Part shown: positions 36,538 through 45,381 of the stretch, one piece after another
How the letters are laid out: each line of letters starts with the position of its first letter
Numbering within the stretch: position 1 is the first letter of the stretch
NCBI RefSeq assembly: GCF_028737265.1
Contig: NZ_JAQZAK010000001.1
Coordinates: 1,116,001 to 1,180,000 of the forward strand
Direction: 5' to 3'
DNA length: 64,000 bases
DNA from: Actinomycetospora callitridis
GTDB taxonomy: Bacteria > Actinomycetota > Actinomycetes > Mycobacteriales > Pseudonocardiaceae
Notes under the pieces: generated by a model
Told to the model about the DNA's origin: nothing
The model's input: only the letters and a program-made list of their open reading frames with translations
Database searches by the model: none
Made by a program: the position numbers and the translations under genes

Positions 36538-38103
36538 TCACCCGCACTCGAGCATCCCGTGCCGGACGAGGTCCCGGACGACGGGCAGGGTGGCCTCGGC
36601 GAGCTCGTCGGCGTCGCGGCCGTGCGCGAGCGCGAGCAGCTCGAGGAGGTCGCGCAGCGGCAGGTACCCGCGGCACCCGGCCAGCAGGGCGGCGCCCAGC
36701 TCGTCGACGTCGTGGCGCCACTGCGGGCCGTCGAGGCGCACCAGCGTCGCCGCCACCTCCGACCAGCCCTCGTCGGTGGGGACGAGGCCGCGCTCGAGGG
36801 CGACGGTGTCCGGCACCCGGGGCCGCGTGTCGAGCAGCGCGTCGCCGGGGTGGCGGGCGAGCCACGCCGTCCGGTCGAGCCACCCCTCGATCTCGGGGCC
36901 CAGCGGGTCGTCGTGGGACTGGCGGAGGTCCTCGCAGACGACCGTGCCCGCGACGTCCGGTGCGGTGCGGCGCAGGGTCACGAACCCGAACCCGATCGCG
37001 TGGACGCCCTCGCCGGCCAGGAAGTCCAGCCACCGCTCCGAGAGCGCCGTGCCCTCGGGCGAGGCCGGGTCGACGCCCGCGTCCCGCAGCCAGGTGCCGA
37101 CGTGCAGCCCGGGGTCCGCGACGTCGCGCTGCACCACCCACGCGTCCAGCCCGTCCGGCGCGGCGGCGTCGGCGGCCTCCGCGAGCCAGGTGCGCGGGCG
37201 GTCGGTCCAGTCGTCGGAGGTGATCAGCCAGGACGCGAGCAGCTGGGCGACGCCGCCCTCGGTCAGGAAGCCGGGCAGCCGGCCCACCAGCAGCGCGCTC
37301 GCCCCGTCGCCGCCGAGCCCGGAGTCGCGGTAGACGTGGTCCACCTGCGGCGGCCCGGGCACGAACGGCGGGTTGCTGACGATCTGGTCGAACCGGCGCC
37401 CGGCCACCGGCTCGAGCCACGGGCCGTCGAGGAGCTCGGCGTCGACCCCGGAGAGCGCGAGTGTCACCCGCGCCATGTCCAGCGCGCGGGCCGAGACGTC
37501 CGTGGCCGTCATCCGGCGCGCGTGCCCGGAGCAGTGCAGCACCTGCACCCCGCACCCGGTGCCCACGTCCAGGAGCGTGTCGACGGGGCGGCGGACCGTC
37601 GCCCGCGCCAGCGACAGCGACGCCGCGCCGGTGCCCAGGACGTGCTCGCGGTCGGCGGTCCGGCCGGCGGGGTCGACCTCGAGGTCCGAGAGCACCCACC
37701 ACGGCGCCGCGTCCGGGACGGCCGCGTCGCCGTGCGGGCGCAGGTCCAGCGCGGCGGAGACCTGCCCGTCCCGGTCGGCGAGCAGCCCGGCGGACACGGC
37801 CTCGTCGACGTCCGCGGGCTCCAGCGCCGCCGCCACCTCGTCCCGCGGCACGGGGTCGCCCAGCAGGAACAACCGGATCAGCGTGCCCGCGTCGCCCGCG
37901 TCCCGGATCGCCCGACGGGCCGGCGTGGTCTCGCCGCGGTCGAGCGCGGCGCGTGCCGCCGGGCCGAGGAGTGCGGCCACCCGGTCCACCGTGAACCCCG
38001 TTCGCACCAGGGCCGTGCGTAAGCCACGCCACAATTGGGCATCAGGGACGACGACACCCCCCGTGACAGCGATGTCCGAATCGGGGAGGTCGGGTCGGGG
38101 CAC
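36538..38103 (-). CDS. Class I SAM-dependent methyltransferase (HemK/RsmC-like)
   Basis: A 521-residue methyltransferase with an N-terminal helical domain (about 15-130), a Rossmann core with SAM motif LLDVGTGCGVQVLHCS and catalytic NPPFVPG, and a C-terminal extension of about 200 residues. NPPF implies methylation of an amide or amine nitrogen in protein or nucleic acid, as in PrmC. The substrate is unknown. GTG 38103 is chosen because conserved sequence begins near LWRGLRTALV; an in-frame ATG at 38139 would add 12 residues. It is divergent from acs, and a very long open frame antisense to acs continues upstream but is not coding. Confidence 0.85.
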   Translation of the reverse strand: MPRPDLPDSDIAVTGGVVVPDAQLWRGLRTALVRTGFTVDRVAALLGPAARAALDRGETTPARRAIRDAGDAGTLIRLFLLGDPVPRDEVAAALEPADVDEAVSAGLLADRDGQVSAALDLRPHGDAAVPDAAPWWVLSDLEVDPAGRTADREHVLGTGAASLSLARATVRRPVDTLLDVGTGCGVQVLHCSGHARRMTATDVSARALDMARVTLALSGVDAELLDGPWLEPVAGRRFDQIVSNPPFVPGPPQVDHVYRDSGLGGDGASALLVGRLPGFLTEGGVAQLLASWLITSDDWTDRPRTWLAEAADAAAPDGLDAWVVQRDVADPGLHVGTWLRDAGVDPASPEGTALSERWLDFLAGEGVHAIGFGFVTLRRTAPDVAGTVVCEDLRQSHDDPLGPEIEGWLDRTAWLARHPGDALLDTRPRVPDTVALERGLVPTDEGWSEVAATLVRLDGPQWRHDVDELGAALLAGCRGYLPLRDLLELLALAHGRDADELAEATLPVVRDLVRHGMLECG

Positions 38104-38190
38104 GCACGTGATCGTCACACTGCAGCCGCAGGCGATCATCGCCACCCCGGACGCGACTTCTCCGATCGCACCGTTGCCTCGGGCAGGGAT

Positions 38191-38208
38191 GTGCGTGACG
38201 GTACGCAC
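38191..38208. promoter_or_regulatory. Inverted repeat in the acs promoter region
   Basis: gtgcgt (38191-38196) and acgcac (38203-38208) form a perfect 6-bp inverted repeat, about 70 bp before the acs start. It is a candidate operator for acs, with no identified regulator. Confidence 0.35.
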
Positions 38209-38277
38209 ACAGCAAGGGGCACCAGGCGTCGACGGCGCCCGTCGGTGCCCGTGACGACGACCGGGAGGCACACGCGG

Positions 38278-40218
38278 ATGTCGGAAGCGACCACCAGCCA
38301 GGAGGGGAAGACCTACCCGCCGGACTCGGAGCTGTCGAAGACGGCCAACGTGCGGCCGGAGATGCTGGAGCAGGATCTCGAGGAGTTCTGGAGCCAGCAG
38401 GCCCAGGACAAGATCAGCTGGTTCGAGCCCTTCGACACGGTGCTCGAGTGGAACCTGCCCTACGCGAAGTGGTTCGTGGGCGGGAAGCTCAACGCCTGCT
38501 ACAACTGCGTCGACCGCCACGTCGAGAACGGCAAGGGCGACAAGGTCGCCCTGCACGTCGTGCCCGACGACGGCCCGGACTCGTCCGAGGCGCGGGACAT
38601 CACCTTCTCGCAGCTGCAGGAGCAGGTGGTCAAGTTCGCCAACGGGCTCAAGAAGCTCGGGGTCGGCAAGGGCGTCCCGGTCGGCATCTACATGCAGATG
38701 ATCCCCGAGGCCGTCGTGGCCATGCTGGCGTGCGCCCGTCTGGGCGCGCCGCACACCGTGGTGTTCGGCGGGTTCAGCGGCAAGGCCGTGGCCGAGCGCT
38801 GCAACGACCTCGAGTGCAAGGTCCTCATCACCCAGGACGAGGCGATGCGCGGCGGCAAGTCCGGCGCGCAGAAGACCAACGCGGACGAGGGTCTCGACGC
38901 CGGCCCGACCACCGTCGAGAAGGTCGTCGTCGTCAAGCGCTCCGGCGCGGACATCCCGATGGGCGACCGCGACGTCTACCTCGACGACCTCGTCGCGGAC
39001 GTCTCCGGCGACGCGTCGGACTGCCCGTGCGAGCCGATGGAGTCCGAGGACCTGCTCTTCCTGCTCTACACGTCGGGCTCCACCGGGAAGCCGAAGGGCG
39101 TCGTCCACACCACCGGCGGCTACCTGGTCGGTTGCGCGACGACCCACAACCTGGTCTTCGACGTCAAGGACGACTCGGTCTACTGGTGCGCGGCCGACAT
39201 CGGCTGGATCACCGGCCACAGCTACATCGTCTACGGACCGCTGGCCAACGGGTGCACCTCGGTGCTCTTCGAGGGCGTCCCCGGCTACCCGGACAAGGAC
39301 GTCTGGTGGAGGACCGTCGACAAGTACGGGGTGACGATCCTCTACACCTCGCCGACGGCGATCAAGTCGCACATGAAGGCCGGCGAGCAGCACATCGAGG
39401 GCCACGACCTGAGCTCGATCAAGATTCTCGGGAGCGTCGGTGAGCCGATCAACCCGGACGTCTGGGAGTGGTACCGCGAGCACGTCGGCGGCGGCAAGGC
39501 GCCGATCATGGACACCTGGTGGCAGACCGAGACCGGGCACATCCTGATCACGCCGCTGCCCGGGATCACCACGATGAAGCCGGGCATGGCCCAGCAGCCG
39601 TTCCCGGGTGTGCGTCCGGAGGTCCGCGACGACGAGGGCAACCAGCTCGGCGTCGAGCAGACGGGCAACCTCGTGCTCACCCAGCCCTGGCCGGGCATGA
39701 TGCGCACGCTCTACAACGACGACCAGCGCTTCAAGGACACCTACTGGTCGAAGTACTCCGACGCGTACTTCGCCGGTGACGGCGCCAAGTACGACGCCGA
39801 CGGCGACATCCAGCTCATGGGTCGCATCGACGACGTCGTCAACGTGTCCGGCCACCGTCTCTCGACCTTCGAGGTCGAGAGCGCCCTGGTCGAGCACGCC
39901 GACGTCGCCGAGGCCGCCGTCGCGGCGCGCAAGGACGACGACACCGGCCAGGCGATCGTCGCCTTCGTGTCGCTCAAGGGCGACAAGGAGGGCACCGAGG
40001 AGCTGGAGCAGGCGCTGCGCGAGCAGGTGGCCCAGTCGATCGGCAAGCTCGCCCGTCCCGCGACGGTGATCTTCGCCAGTGACCTGCCGAAGACGCGGTC
40101 GGGGAAGATCATGCGGCGGCTCCTCAAGAACCTCGCGGAGGGCGAGGAGCTGGGCGACACGTCCACGCTGGTCGACCCGACCGTCGTGGAGGAGATGCAG
40201 AAGCAGATGAACGGCTAG
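38278..40218 (+). CDS. acs: Acetyl-CoA synthetase (AMP-forming)
   Basis: Activates acetate to acetyl-CoA through acetyl-AMP. The 646 residues contain the P-loop YTSGSTGKPKG, the MDTWWQTETG core, GRIDDVVNVSGHRL hinge and the regulatory lysine in PKTRSGKIMRR, the site acetylated by Pat enzymes and restored by deacetylases. ATG 38278 begins MSEATTSQEG. It is divergent from the methyltransferase gene and is followed by two strong hairpins. The pat and acuC genes are 4-8 kb away on the same strand, which supports acetylation control. Confidence 0.96.
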   Translation: MSEATTSQEGKTYPPDSELSKTANVRPEMLEQDLEEFWSQQAQDKISWFEPFDTVLEWNLPYAKWFVGGKLNACYNCVDRHVENGKGDKVALHVVPDDGPDSSEARDITFSQLQEQVVKFANGLKKLGVGKGVPVGIYMQMIPEAVVAMLACARLGAPHTVVFGGFSGKAVAERCNDLECKVLITQDEAMRGGKSGAQKTNADEGLDAGPTTVEKVVVVKRSGADIPMGDRDVYLDDLVADVSGDASDCPCEPMESEDLLFLLYTSGSTGKPKGVVHTTGGYLVGCATTHNLVFDVKDDSVYWCAADIGWITGHSYIVYGPLANGCTSVLFEGVPGYPDKDVWWRTVDKYGVTILYTSPTAIKSHMKAGEQHIEGHDLSSIKILGSVGEPINPDVWEWYREHVGGGKAPIMDTWWQTETGHILITPLPGITTMKPGMAQQPFPGVRPEVRDDEGNQLGVEQTGNLVLTQPWPGMMRTLYNDDQRFKDTYWSKYSDAYFAGDGAKYDADGDIQLMGRIDDVVNVSGHRLSTFEVESALVEHADVAEAAVAARKDDDTGQAIVAFVSLKGDKEGTEELEQALREQVAQSIGKLARPATVIFASDLPKTRSGKIMRRLLKNLAEGEELGDTSTLVDPTVVEEMQKQMNG

Positions 40219-40229
40219 GTGCGCTGCGC

Positions 40230-40259
40230 GCATGTGGGCACCTCGAAGTGCTCACATGC
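40230..40259 (+). terminator. First hairpin after acs
   Basis: Twelve-bp stem (40230-40241 with 40248-40259, including one G-T pair) and loop ctcgaa, starting 11 bp after the stop. The core resembles the hairpin at 33995-34020. Confidence 0.65.
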
Positions 40260-40273
40260 CGGAGGCACACGAG

Positions 40274-40310
40274 CGGCACTTTCGCTTCATCGGATGAAGC
40301 GGAAGTGCCG
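40274..40310. terminator. Second hairpin after acs
   Basis: Seventeen-bp stem (40274-40290 with 40294-40310, one G-T pair) and a three-base loop. It lies between acs and the convergent acyltransferase gene and could terminate both. Confidence 0.7.
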
Positions 40311-40433
40311 TTCGTTCGTTCTGGGGCCGGTGTGCAGGGTCGGCACCGAAGATCAGGGGCGCGAGATGCACCTCGTCCGCGTTCGGGAGGTGTACGACGC
40401 GCTGGTGATCTTCTGGGCTGATGTGGAGCTTGC

Positions 40434-41303
40434 TCAGCTGACGGCGGGCGGCTGGAGGTCGGCCGCGGGCTCCGGGTCGCGGACCTCGGGCTGCGGCGGC
40501 TCCTCGCGACGCAGCACCGCGAGCTGCTCGGTGATCCGGCCCATGATCCGGTCGGTGGCCTCCTGCAGGGCGGTGCGCCCGATCCGTCCCTCGCGCAGGT
40601 CGTGGAGGACGACGGGCGGGCCCGCGAGCACGCGCAGGGTCGCGCGCGGGTAGAGCGTGCCGAACTTCGCGGTCGGCGGGAGCAGGTGGTTGGAGCCCCA
40701 CTGGGCCACCGGGATCACCGGCGCGCCGGTCTCCAGGGCCATGCGCGCGACGCCGGTGCGCGCCGGGCGGGGCCATCCGTCGGAGTTCTCGGAGAAGCCG
40801 CCCTCGGGGTAGACGACCACGACCTCGCCCTGGCGGACCGCCTCGACCGCCGCGCGGTAGGCCTCGATGCCGGAGGCGCTGCGGTCGACGGGGATGTGCC
40901 GGCCCCCGCGCAGCGGCGCGCCGACCACCGTCTGGCCCCACAGCTCCTTCATCGCGAGGAAGCGGGGCACGCGGCCCTGGGCCATGCAGTAGGAGACCAG
41001 GACGATCGGGTCGACGTGCGAGAGGTGGTTCACCGCGAGCAGCGCCCCGCCCGACGCCGGCACCTGCCGCCCGCCGCGGAAGTCCCAGCGCGCCACGGCC
41101 ATGAGCACCGGCCAGAGCACGTCGATCGCGAAGCCGTACCAGAAGCCGCGGTCGGTGCGGGGGTAGAGCGCCAGGATCGCGAGCTTGCGCCACAGCCGCA
41201 TCGGCCGCCCCGGACGACGGCGATCGTGGGCCTGGGAGATCCGGCGGAGCCGGTCCTGACGCGCCATGCCGCAGATCATGTCTCCCGGCGTCGCGGACTG
41301 CAT
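40434..41303 (-). CDS. 1-acylglycerol-3-phosphate acyltransferase-family protein (PlsC-like)
   Basis: A 289-residue lysophospholipid acyltransferase. NHLSHVDP (the catalytic His-x4-Asp block), GGRHIPVDR (Arg for phosphate binding) and YPEGGFSENS appear in the order seen for PlsC. An N-terminal hydrophobic region suggests membrane association. The C-terminal tail is Pro-rich. ATG 41303 follows an AGGGA about nine bases back; a later ATG at 41267 (MARQDRLRR) is possible. It lies 12 bp after the M50 protease gene on the same strand. Confidence 0.9.
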   Translation of the reverse strand: MQSATPGDMICGMARQDRLRRISQAHDRRRPGRPMRLWRKLAILALYPRTDRGFWYGFAIDVLWPVLMAVARWDFRGGRQVPASGGALLAVNHLSHVDPIVLVSYCMAQGRVPRFLAMKELWGQTVVGAPLRGGRHIPVDRSASGIEAYRAAVEAVRQGEVVVVYPEGGFSENSDGWPRPARTGVARMALETGAPVIPVAQWGSNHLLPPTAKFGTLYPRATLRVLAGPPVVLHDLREGRIGRTALQEATDRIMGRITEQLAVLRREEPPQPEVRDPEPAADLQPPAVS

Positions 41304-41315
41304 GGGTGGGCGTCC

Positions 41316-41999
41316 CTAGCCGATGGCGTAGCCCGGCCGGAGGAGGAGTTGGCCGCCGACGATGAGGGTCACGATCGAGACGAAGGCCCAGAGCAGCTCC
41401 CATACGAACGTAGGAAAGATGATCGTCGCTCTTGCCAGGTAGCCCGCGTCCGCCTTGCCGCCACGGAACTTCAGGTTGTCGGCGGCGCCGCCGATGAGCA
41501 GGAGCCACGCGATGCCCACCGCGACTCCGGCTTGGAGCTCTGCCGAACCGGACACCAGTACGTAGCCGACTCCGAGCACCACCAACGTGGGTACGAGGAA
41601 AGCTAGCCCCTTGATCGAGAACGGGATGAGGGCGAAGGACAGGACCACCGCTCCGAGGAGGACCGCCCAGGGGTTCCCGATCGCGATGAGTGCGGCGGCG
41701 GCGAGACCGAGAAGGGGAGGTGTCGCGTAGCCCACGATCCAATTCAGGACGTTGGGAAACCACGCGGAGCGTGCCCAGCCCGTCTCTCCGTTGCCGTTGT
41801 CCTTGAGCTCCATGGTGATCTTCGGTCGGAGGGTGACAGCTGCGACGAGGACGTGACCCCCCTCGTGTGCGAGCGTGACGAAGTACTTCCGGAGGACGGC
41901 GGAGAAACACACGAACAGCAGCACGATGAACCCGACACCGAACGCGATCGGCTCTCCCACGATCGGGACGTCGTTCACCGCCAGGTCCACCCCCACCAT
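41316..41999 (-). CDS. M50-family membrane metalloprotease
   Basis: A 227-residue polytopic membrane protein. TLAHEGGHVLVA carries the zinc motif HEGGH in the second hydrophobic segment, and about five further helices follow, including one with GGAADNLKFRGG where the Asp ligand of site-2 proteases may lie. M50 enzymes cleave membrane-anchored regulators. No PDZ domain is present. The codon use is clearly richer in A/T than its neighbours, as is the 150 bp upstream, which suggests horizontal acquisition. It precedes the PlsC gene by 12 bp. Confidence 0.8.
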   Translation of the reverse strand: MVGVDLAVNDVPIVGEPIAFGVGFIVLLFVCFSAVLRKYFVTLAHEGGHVLVAAVTLRPKITMELKDNGNGETGWARSAWFPNVLNWIVGYATPPLLGLAAAALIAIGNPWAVLLGAVVLSFALIPFSIKGLAFLVPTLVVLGVGYVLVSGSAELQAGVAVGIAWLLLIGGAADNLKFRGGKADAGYLARATIIFPTFVWELLWAFVSIVTLIVGGQLLLRPGYAIG

Positions 42000-42152
42000 G
42001 GAGTGAATCGCAGCACGTTCCGTATTCGGATCACCCGGACGACACGCCGTCTACACCCGATCGCGACGAGGCAACTGTGACGGATGCGAACCGGGCGAAC
42101 CGATGGCCGCTTCCGTCCGATCCATGGGACGTCGCGACGGAGGGAGAACACG

Positions 42153-43484
42153 ATGGGCGCAGGGGCAGCACAGCGGGTGGTGGGCGCGGTCGGGGCCTTC
42201 CTCGAGGGTCCGATCCCGGTGCGCATCCGGGCGTGGGACGGCAGCGAGGCCGGGGCGGCGCCGGGGCCCGGCGTCCCGACGGTGGTGCTGCGCTCGCGGC
42301 GGGCGCTGCGCCGGCTGCTGTGGGAGCCGGGCGAGATGGGCCTGGCGCACGCCTACGTCTCGGGCGACCTCGACGTCGACGGTGACCTCGCCGAGGGGCT
42401 CTCGGCGATGTGGGCGCTGGTGAACTCCGGGACGATCACGAAGCGCCGCCCCGGCGCCCGCGAGCTGCCGGGCCTGGCCGCGCAGGCCGTGCGTCTCGGC
42501 CTGCTCGGTACCAGGCCGGCGCCCCCGCCCGAGGCCATCAGGATCAAGGGGCGACTGCACAGCAAGCGCCGCGACCGGGCCGTCATCGCCCACCACTACG
42601 ACGCCGGCAACGCCTTCTACGGTCTGCTGCTCGACGACTCCATGGCCTACTCGTCGGGCTACTGGACGTCGGAGGACAGCACCCTCGAGCAGGCGCAGCG
42701 CGACAAGCTCGACCTGGTCTGCCGCAAGCTCGACCTCGCGCCCGGGCGCCGGCTGCTCGACATCGGCTGTGGTTGGGGTTCGCTCGCCGTGCACGCCGCG
42801 CGCGAGTTCGGCGCCCAGGTGCGGGCGGTGACGATCTCGCGCGAGCAGCGCGACCAGGTCAACGCCCGGATCCGCGCCGAGGGGCTCGCCGGGCAGGTGC
42901 AGGTCGACCTGCTCGACTACCGCGACGTCGCCGAGAAGATCACCGCGGTCGACGGCCCGTTCGACGCCGTGAGCGCGATCGAGATGGGCGAGCACGTCGG
43001 CGACGCGCACTACCCGGTCTTCGCCGCGACCCTCCACGGCGCGCTCCGGCCGGGCGGGCGGGCGCTCGTCCAGCAGATGTCGCGCGGGGCGAACGCGCCG
43101 GGCGGCGGAGCGTTCATCGAGACCTACGTGACCCCGGACATGGTGATGCGCCCCGTCGGCGACACCCTGACGTTCCTGCAGCGCTCCGGCCTCGAGGTCC
43201 GCGACGTGCACGTCATGCGCGAGCACTACGTCCCGACGATCCGGGCCTGGCTCGCGACGCTCGAGGAGCGCTTCGACGAGGCCGTCGGGCTCCTCGGCGA
43301 GCGCGGCGCGCGGATGTGGCGGCTCTACCTGGCCGGCGGTGCGCTGGCGTTCGAGGAGAACCGCATGGGCGTCGACCAGATCCTCCTCGCCCGCCCGACC
43401 GACCGCGGCCGCAGCGGCATGCCCGTCACCCGCGACGACTGGTCGGTGCGGGCGCGGTCGGACGCGGGTACGACGGGATCGTGA
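42153..43484 (+). CDS. Cyclopropane-fatty-acid synthase family methyltransferase (UfaA1-like)
   Basis: A 443-residue SAM-dependent enzyme that transfers a methyl group to a double bond of phospholipid acyl chains. The SAM motif LDIGCGWGSLAVHAA, VTISREQ, and the AIEMGEHVG loop are present. The N-terminal domain of about 150 residues matches UfaA1 (Rv0447c), which adds the methyl branch leading to tuberculostearic acid. ATG 42153 follows GGAGGGAG. It overlaps the DUF1295 gene by four bases (GTGA). The FAD oxidoreductase and DUF1365 partners lie 3.7 kb downstream. Confidence 0.9.
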   Translation: MGAGAAQRVVGAVGAFLEGPIPVRIRAWDGSEAGAAPGPGVPTVVLRSRRALRRLLWEPGEMGLAHAYVSGDLDVDGDLAEGLSAMWALVNSGTITKRRPGARELPGLAAQAVRLGLLGTRPAPPPEAIRIKGRLHSKRRDRAVIAHHYDAGNAFYGLLLDDSMAYSSGYWTSEDSTLEQAQRDKLDLVCRKLDLAPGRRLLDIGCGWGSLAVHAAREFGAQVRAVTISREQRDQVNARIRAEGLAGQVQVDLLDYRDVAEKITAVDGPFDAVSAIEMGEHVGDAHYPVFAATLHGALRPGGRALVQQMSRGANAPGGGAFIETYVTPDMVMRPVGDTLTFLQRSGLEVRDVHVMREHYVPTIRAWLATLEERFDEAVGLLGERGARMWRLYLAGGALAFEENRMGVDQILLARPTDRGRSGMPVTRDDWSVRARSDAGTTGS

Positions 43485-44311
43485 GCCCAGCCTTCGACCT
43501 GGCCGCCTTCGGCCTCCTGGTCGCGGCCGCGGTGGCCGGCGTCGTCGTGGTGTTCGCGGCGACGCTGGTCGTCGCGCGCGCGGCCGGGCGGCACAGCGTC
43601 GTCGACGTGACCTGGGGCCTGGGCTTCGTGGCCGTCGCGGTGATCGCGTACGTGACCTCGGGCGTCCTCGGCGTCGGCGACACCGTGGTGCGCACCGTCG
43701 TGCTCGCGCTCGTGGCGGTCTGGGGCCTGCGCCTGGCGATCTACATCGGCTGGCGCAACCACGGGAAGGGCGAGGACCCGCGCTACGCGGAGATGCTCGG
43801 CGACGACCACCCGCCGGGCGCGGTGACCGCCTTCGTGCTCCGCAAGGTCTACCTGCCGCAGGCCGGCGTCATGCTCGTCGTGTCCCTGCCCGTGCTGGCC
43901 GCGATGGTGCGGGCGTCGACGGTGCTGCCCGTGGTGATCGTCGGCGCCCTGCTGTGGCTGGTGGGGTTCGCCTTCGAGTCGGTCGGCGACGCCCAGCTCG
44001 CGTCGTTCAAGGCCGACCCGGACAACAAGGGCAAGGTCATGGACTCGGGGCTCTGGCGCTACACCCGCCACCCGAACTACTTCGGCGACGCCTGCGTCTG
44101 GTGGGGCGTCTTCGTCGTCGCGGCGGGCCACCCGCTCGCCCTGGTCACCGTCGTCGGGCCGCTGCTGATGACGTACCTGCTCACGTCCGTGACGGGCAAG
44201 GAGCTCACCGAGAAGTCGATGTCGCAGCGCCCGGGCTACGACGAGTACGTGCGCCGCACCTCGGGCTTCCTCCCGCTGCCCCCGGGCTCCCGCCCGGCCC
44301 GCGCCACGTGA
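43481..44311 (+). CDS. DUF1295 integral membrane protein (steroid 5-alpha-reductase-like)
   Basis: A 276-residue protein with about six transmembrane helices and the DUF1295 C-terminal signature SGLWRYTRHPNYFGDACVWWG, shared with steroid reductases and isoprenylcysteine methyltransferases, where it binds a cofactor. The gene beside ufaA1 in M. tuberculosis (Rv0446c) encodes the same family. It may reduce or modify a lipid intermediate; this is inference. GTG 43481 overlaps the cfa stop, so translation is coupled. Confidence 0.88.
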   Translation: MSPAFDLAAFGLLVAAAVAGVVVVFAATLVVARAAGRHSVVDVTWGLGFVAVAVIAYVTSGVLGVGDTVVRTVVLALVAVWGLRLAIYIGWRNHGKGEDPRYAEMLGDDHPPGAVTAFVLRKVYLPQAGVMLVVSLPVLAAMVRASTVLPVVIVGALLWLVGFAFESVGDAQLASFKADPDNKGKVMDSGLWRYTRHPNYFGDACVWWGVFVVAAGHPLALVTVVGPLLMTYLLTSVTGKELTEKSMSQRPGYDEYVRRTSGFLPLPPGSRPARAT

Positions 44312-44348
44312 GGCGGTGCGGACCGGACGGGGCAGAGCCGGGGCGGGG

Positions 44349-44810
44349 TCACGCGCCCTGGCGCTCGCGCAGGGTCGTGAGGGCGTCGTCCGCGTGCAGG
44401 TCGAACTTCATCTCGCTGCCGATCACCTCGAGCACCGTGCGGTCGGTGTCGATGACGAAGGTCTTGCGCTTCACCGGCAGCGCCGGCAGCCACGACCGCT
44501 TGGCGCCGAACTGCTTGGCGACGGCACCGTCGGGGTCCGAGAGCAGGGGGTAGTCGAAGGAGTTCGCGGTCGAGAACGTGTGCTGCCTCTCGACCGAGTC
44601 GGCGCTGATACCGACGCGCTGGGCCCCCACCGCGGCGAACTCGGATGCGAGGTCGCGGAAGTGACAGCTCTCCTGGGTGCAGCCGCCCGAGGAGGCCAGG
44701 GGGTAGAAGAACAGCACCACCGGACCGTCGGCGAGCAGTCCGGACAGCGTCCGGCGGGTGCCGGTGTCGTCGGCGAGCTCGAAGTCGGGGGCGATGTCTC
44801 CGGCCTTCAT
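44349..44810 (-). CDS. bcp: Thioredoxin-dependent peroxiredoxin (Bcp-like)
   Basis: A 153-residue peroxiredoxin of the Bcp/PrxQ group that reduces hydroperoxides. The peroxidatic cysteine is in SSGGCTQESC, with the resolving cysteine five residues later, as in alpha-helical two-Cys PrxQ enzymes. AlkC/AhpC-type residues around FFYPLA are conserved. ATG 44810 follows GGAAGGA. It is divergent from the AraC-type regulator. Confidence 0.9.
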   Translation of the reverse strand: MKAGDIAPDFELADDTGTRRTLSGLLADGPVVLFFYPLASSGGCTQESCHFRDLASEFAAVGAQRVGISADSVERQHTFSTANSFDYPLLSDPDGAVAKQFGAKRSWLPALPVKRKTFVIDTDRTVLEVIGSEMKFDLHADDALTTLRERQGA

Positions 44811-44927
44811 GGGGTTCCTTCCGGGGGCAGGGATGTCTCGGCACGCGTACGTCCCGGGCGCGCGAGGGGTTCGGCGGCCGTGACACGGGCGTGTCGCCGG
44901 GCGATGATGGGCCACGATGATGGGGCC

Positions 44928-45371
44928 GTGGGCACGGTGACCGCGCACCCGGTCGAGCGGCACCTGCTGCGGGCGCGCGACCTGGCCGACCGTGCCTACG
45001 CCGAACCCCTCGACGTGCCCGATCTCGCGCGCGCCGCCGGGCTCAGCACCGCCCACTTCAGCGACCGCTTCGCCGCGGCGTTCGGCGTCACCCCCCACGC
45101 CTATCTGCTCACGCGTCGGCTGGAACGGGCCGCGGCGCTGCTGCGCCAGACCGATCACACGGTGGCCCGGATCTGCGCCGAGGTGGGCCTGAGCAGCGTC
45201 GGCAGCTTCACCGTCAGCTTCCGGCGCATGTTCGGGCGCACCCCGACCGCCCATCGGACGGCGTTCCCGCCCGCGCACGACCACGCGCTCCTGCCGGAGT
45301 GCGTGACGCGCCTCTACGGGCGCCCGCAGAACCGGAGTTCTCGAGAGGACCCGCGCGTCGCGGATCCCTAA
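44928..45371 (+). CDS. AraC-family regulator
   Basis: A 147-residue protein that is essentially the AraC DNA-binding domain with two helix-turn-helix units (LDVPDLARAAGLSTAHFSDRF and VARICAEVGLSSVGSFTVSFRRMFG) and a short C-terminal tail. No effector domain is present. GTG 44928 is chosen because GATGAT stands six bases before it; two ATGs lie a little further upstream. The VOC gene begins 11 bp after it, and TAACGT, a -10 element for that gene, includes this gene's stop codon. Regulator plus VOC pairs of this kind are common. Confidence 0.88.
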   Translation: MGTVTAHPVERHLLRARDLADRAYAEPLDVPDLARAAGLSTAHFSDRFAAAFGVTPHAYLLTRRLERAAALLRQTDHTVARICAEVGLSSVGSFTVSFRRMFGRTPTAHRTAFPPAHDHALLPECVTRLYGRPQNRSSREDPRVADP

Positions 45372-45381
45372 CGTCGGCGCC

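Noticed and set aside
38104..38139. A clear CRP site in the acs promoter (gtgatcgtcac)
   Set aside because: The half-site spacing does not match GTGA-N6-TCAC, so only a weak inverted repeat is reported.
38140..40233. Open frame antisense to acs that continues the methyltransferase frame
   Set aside because: acs is a complete conserved gene; the extension has no methyltransferase sequence and would exceed family length.
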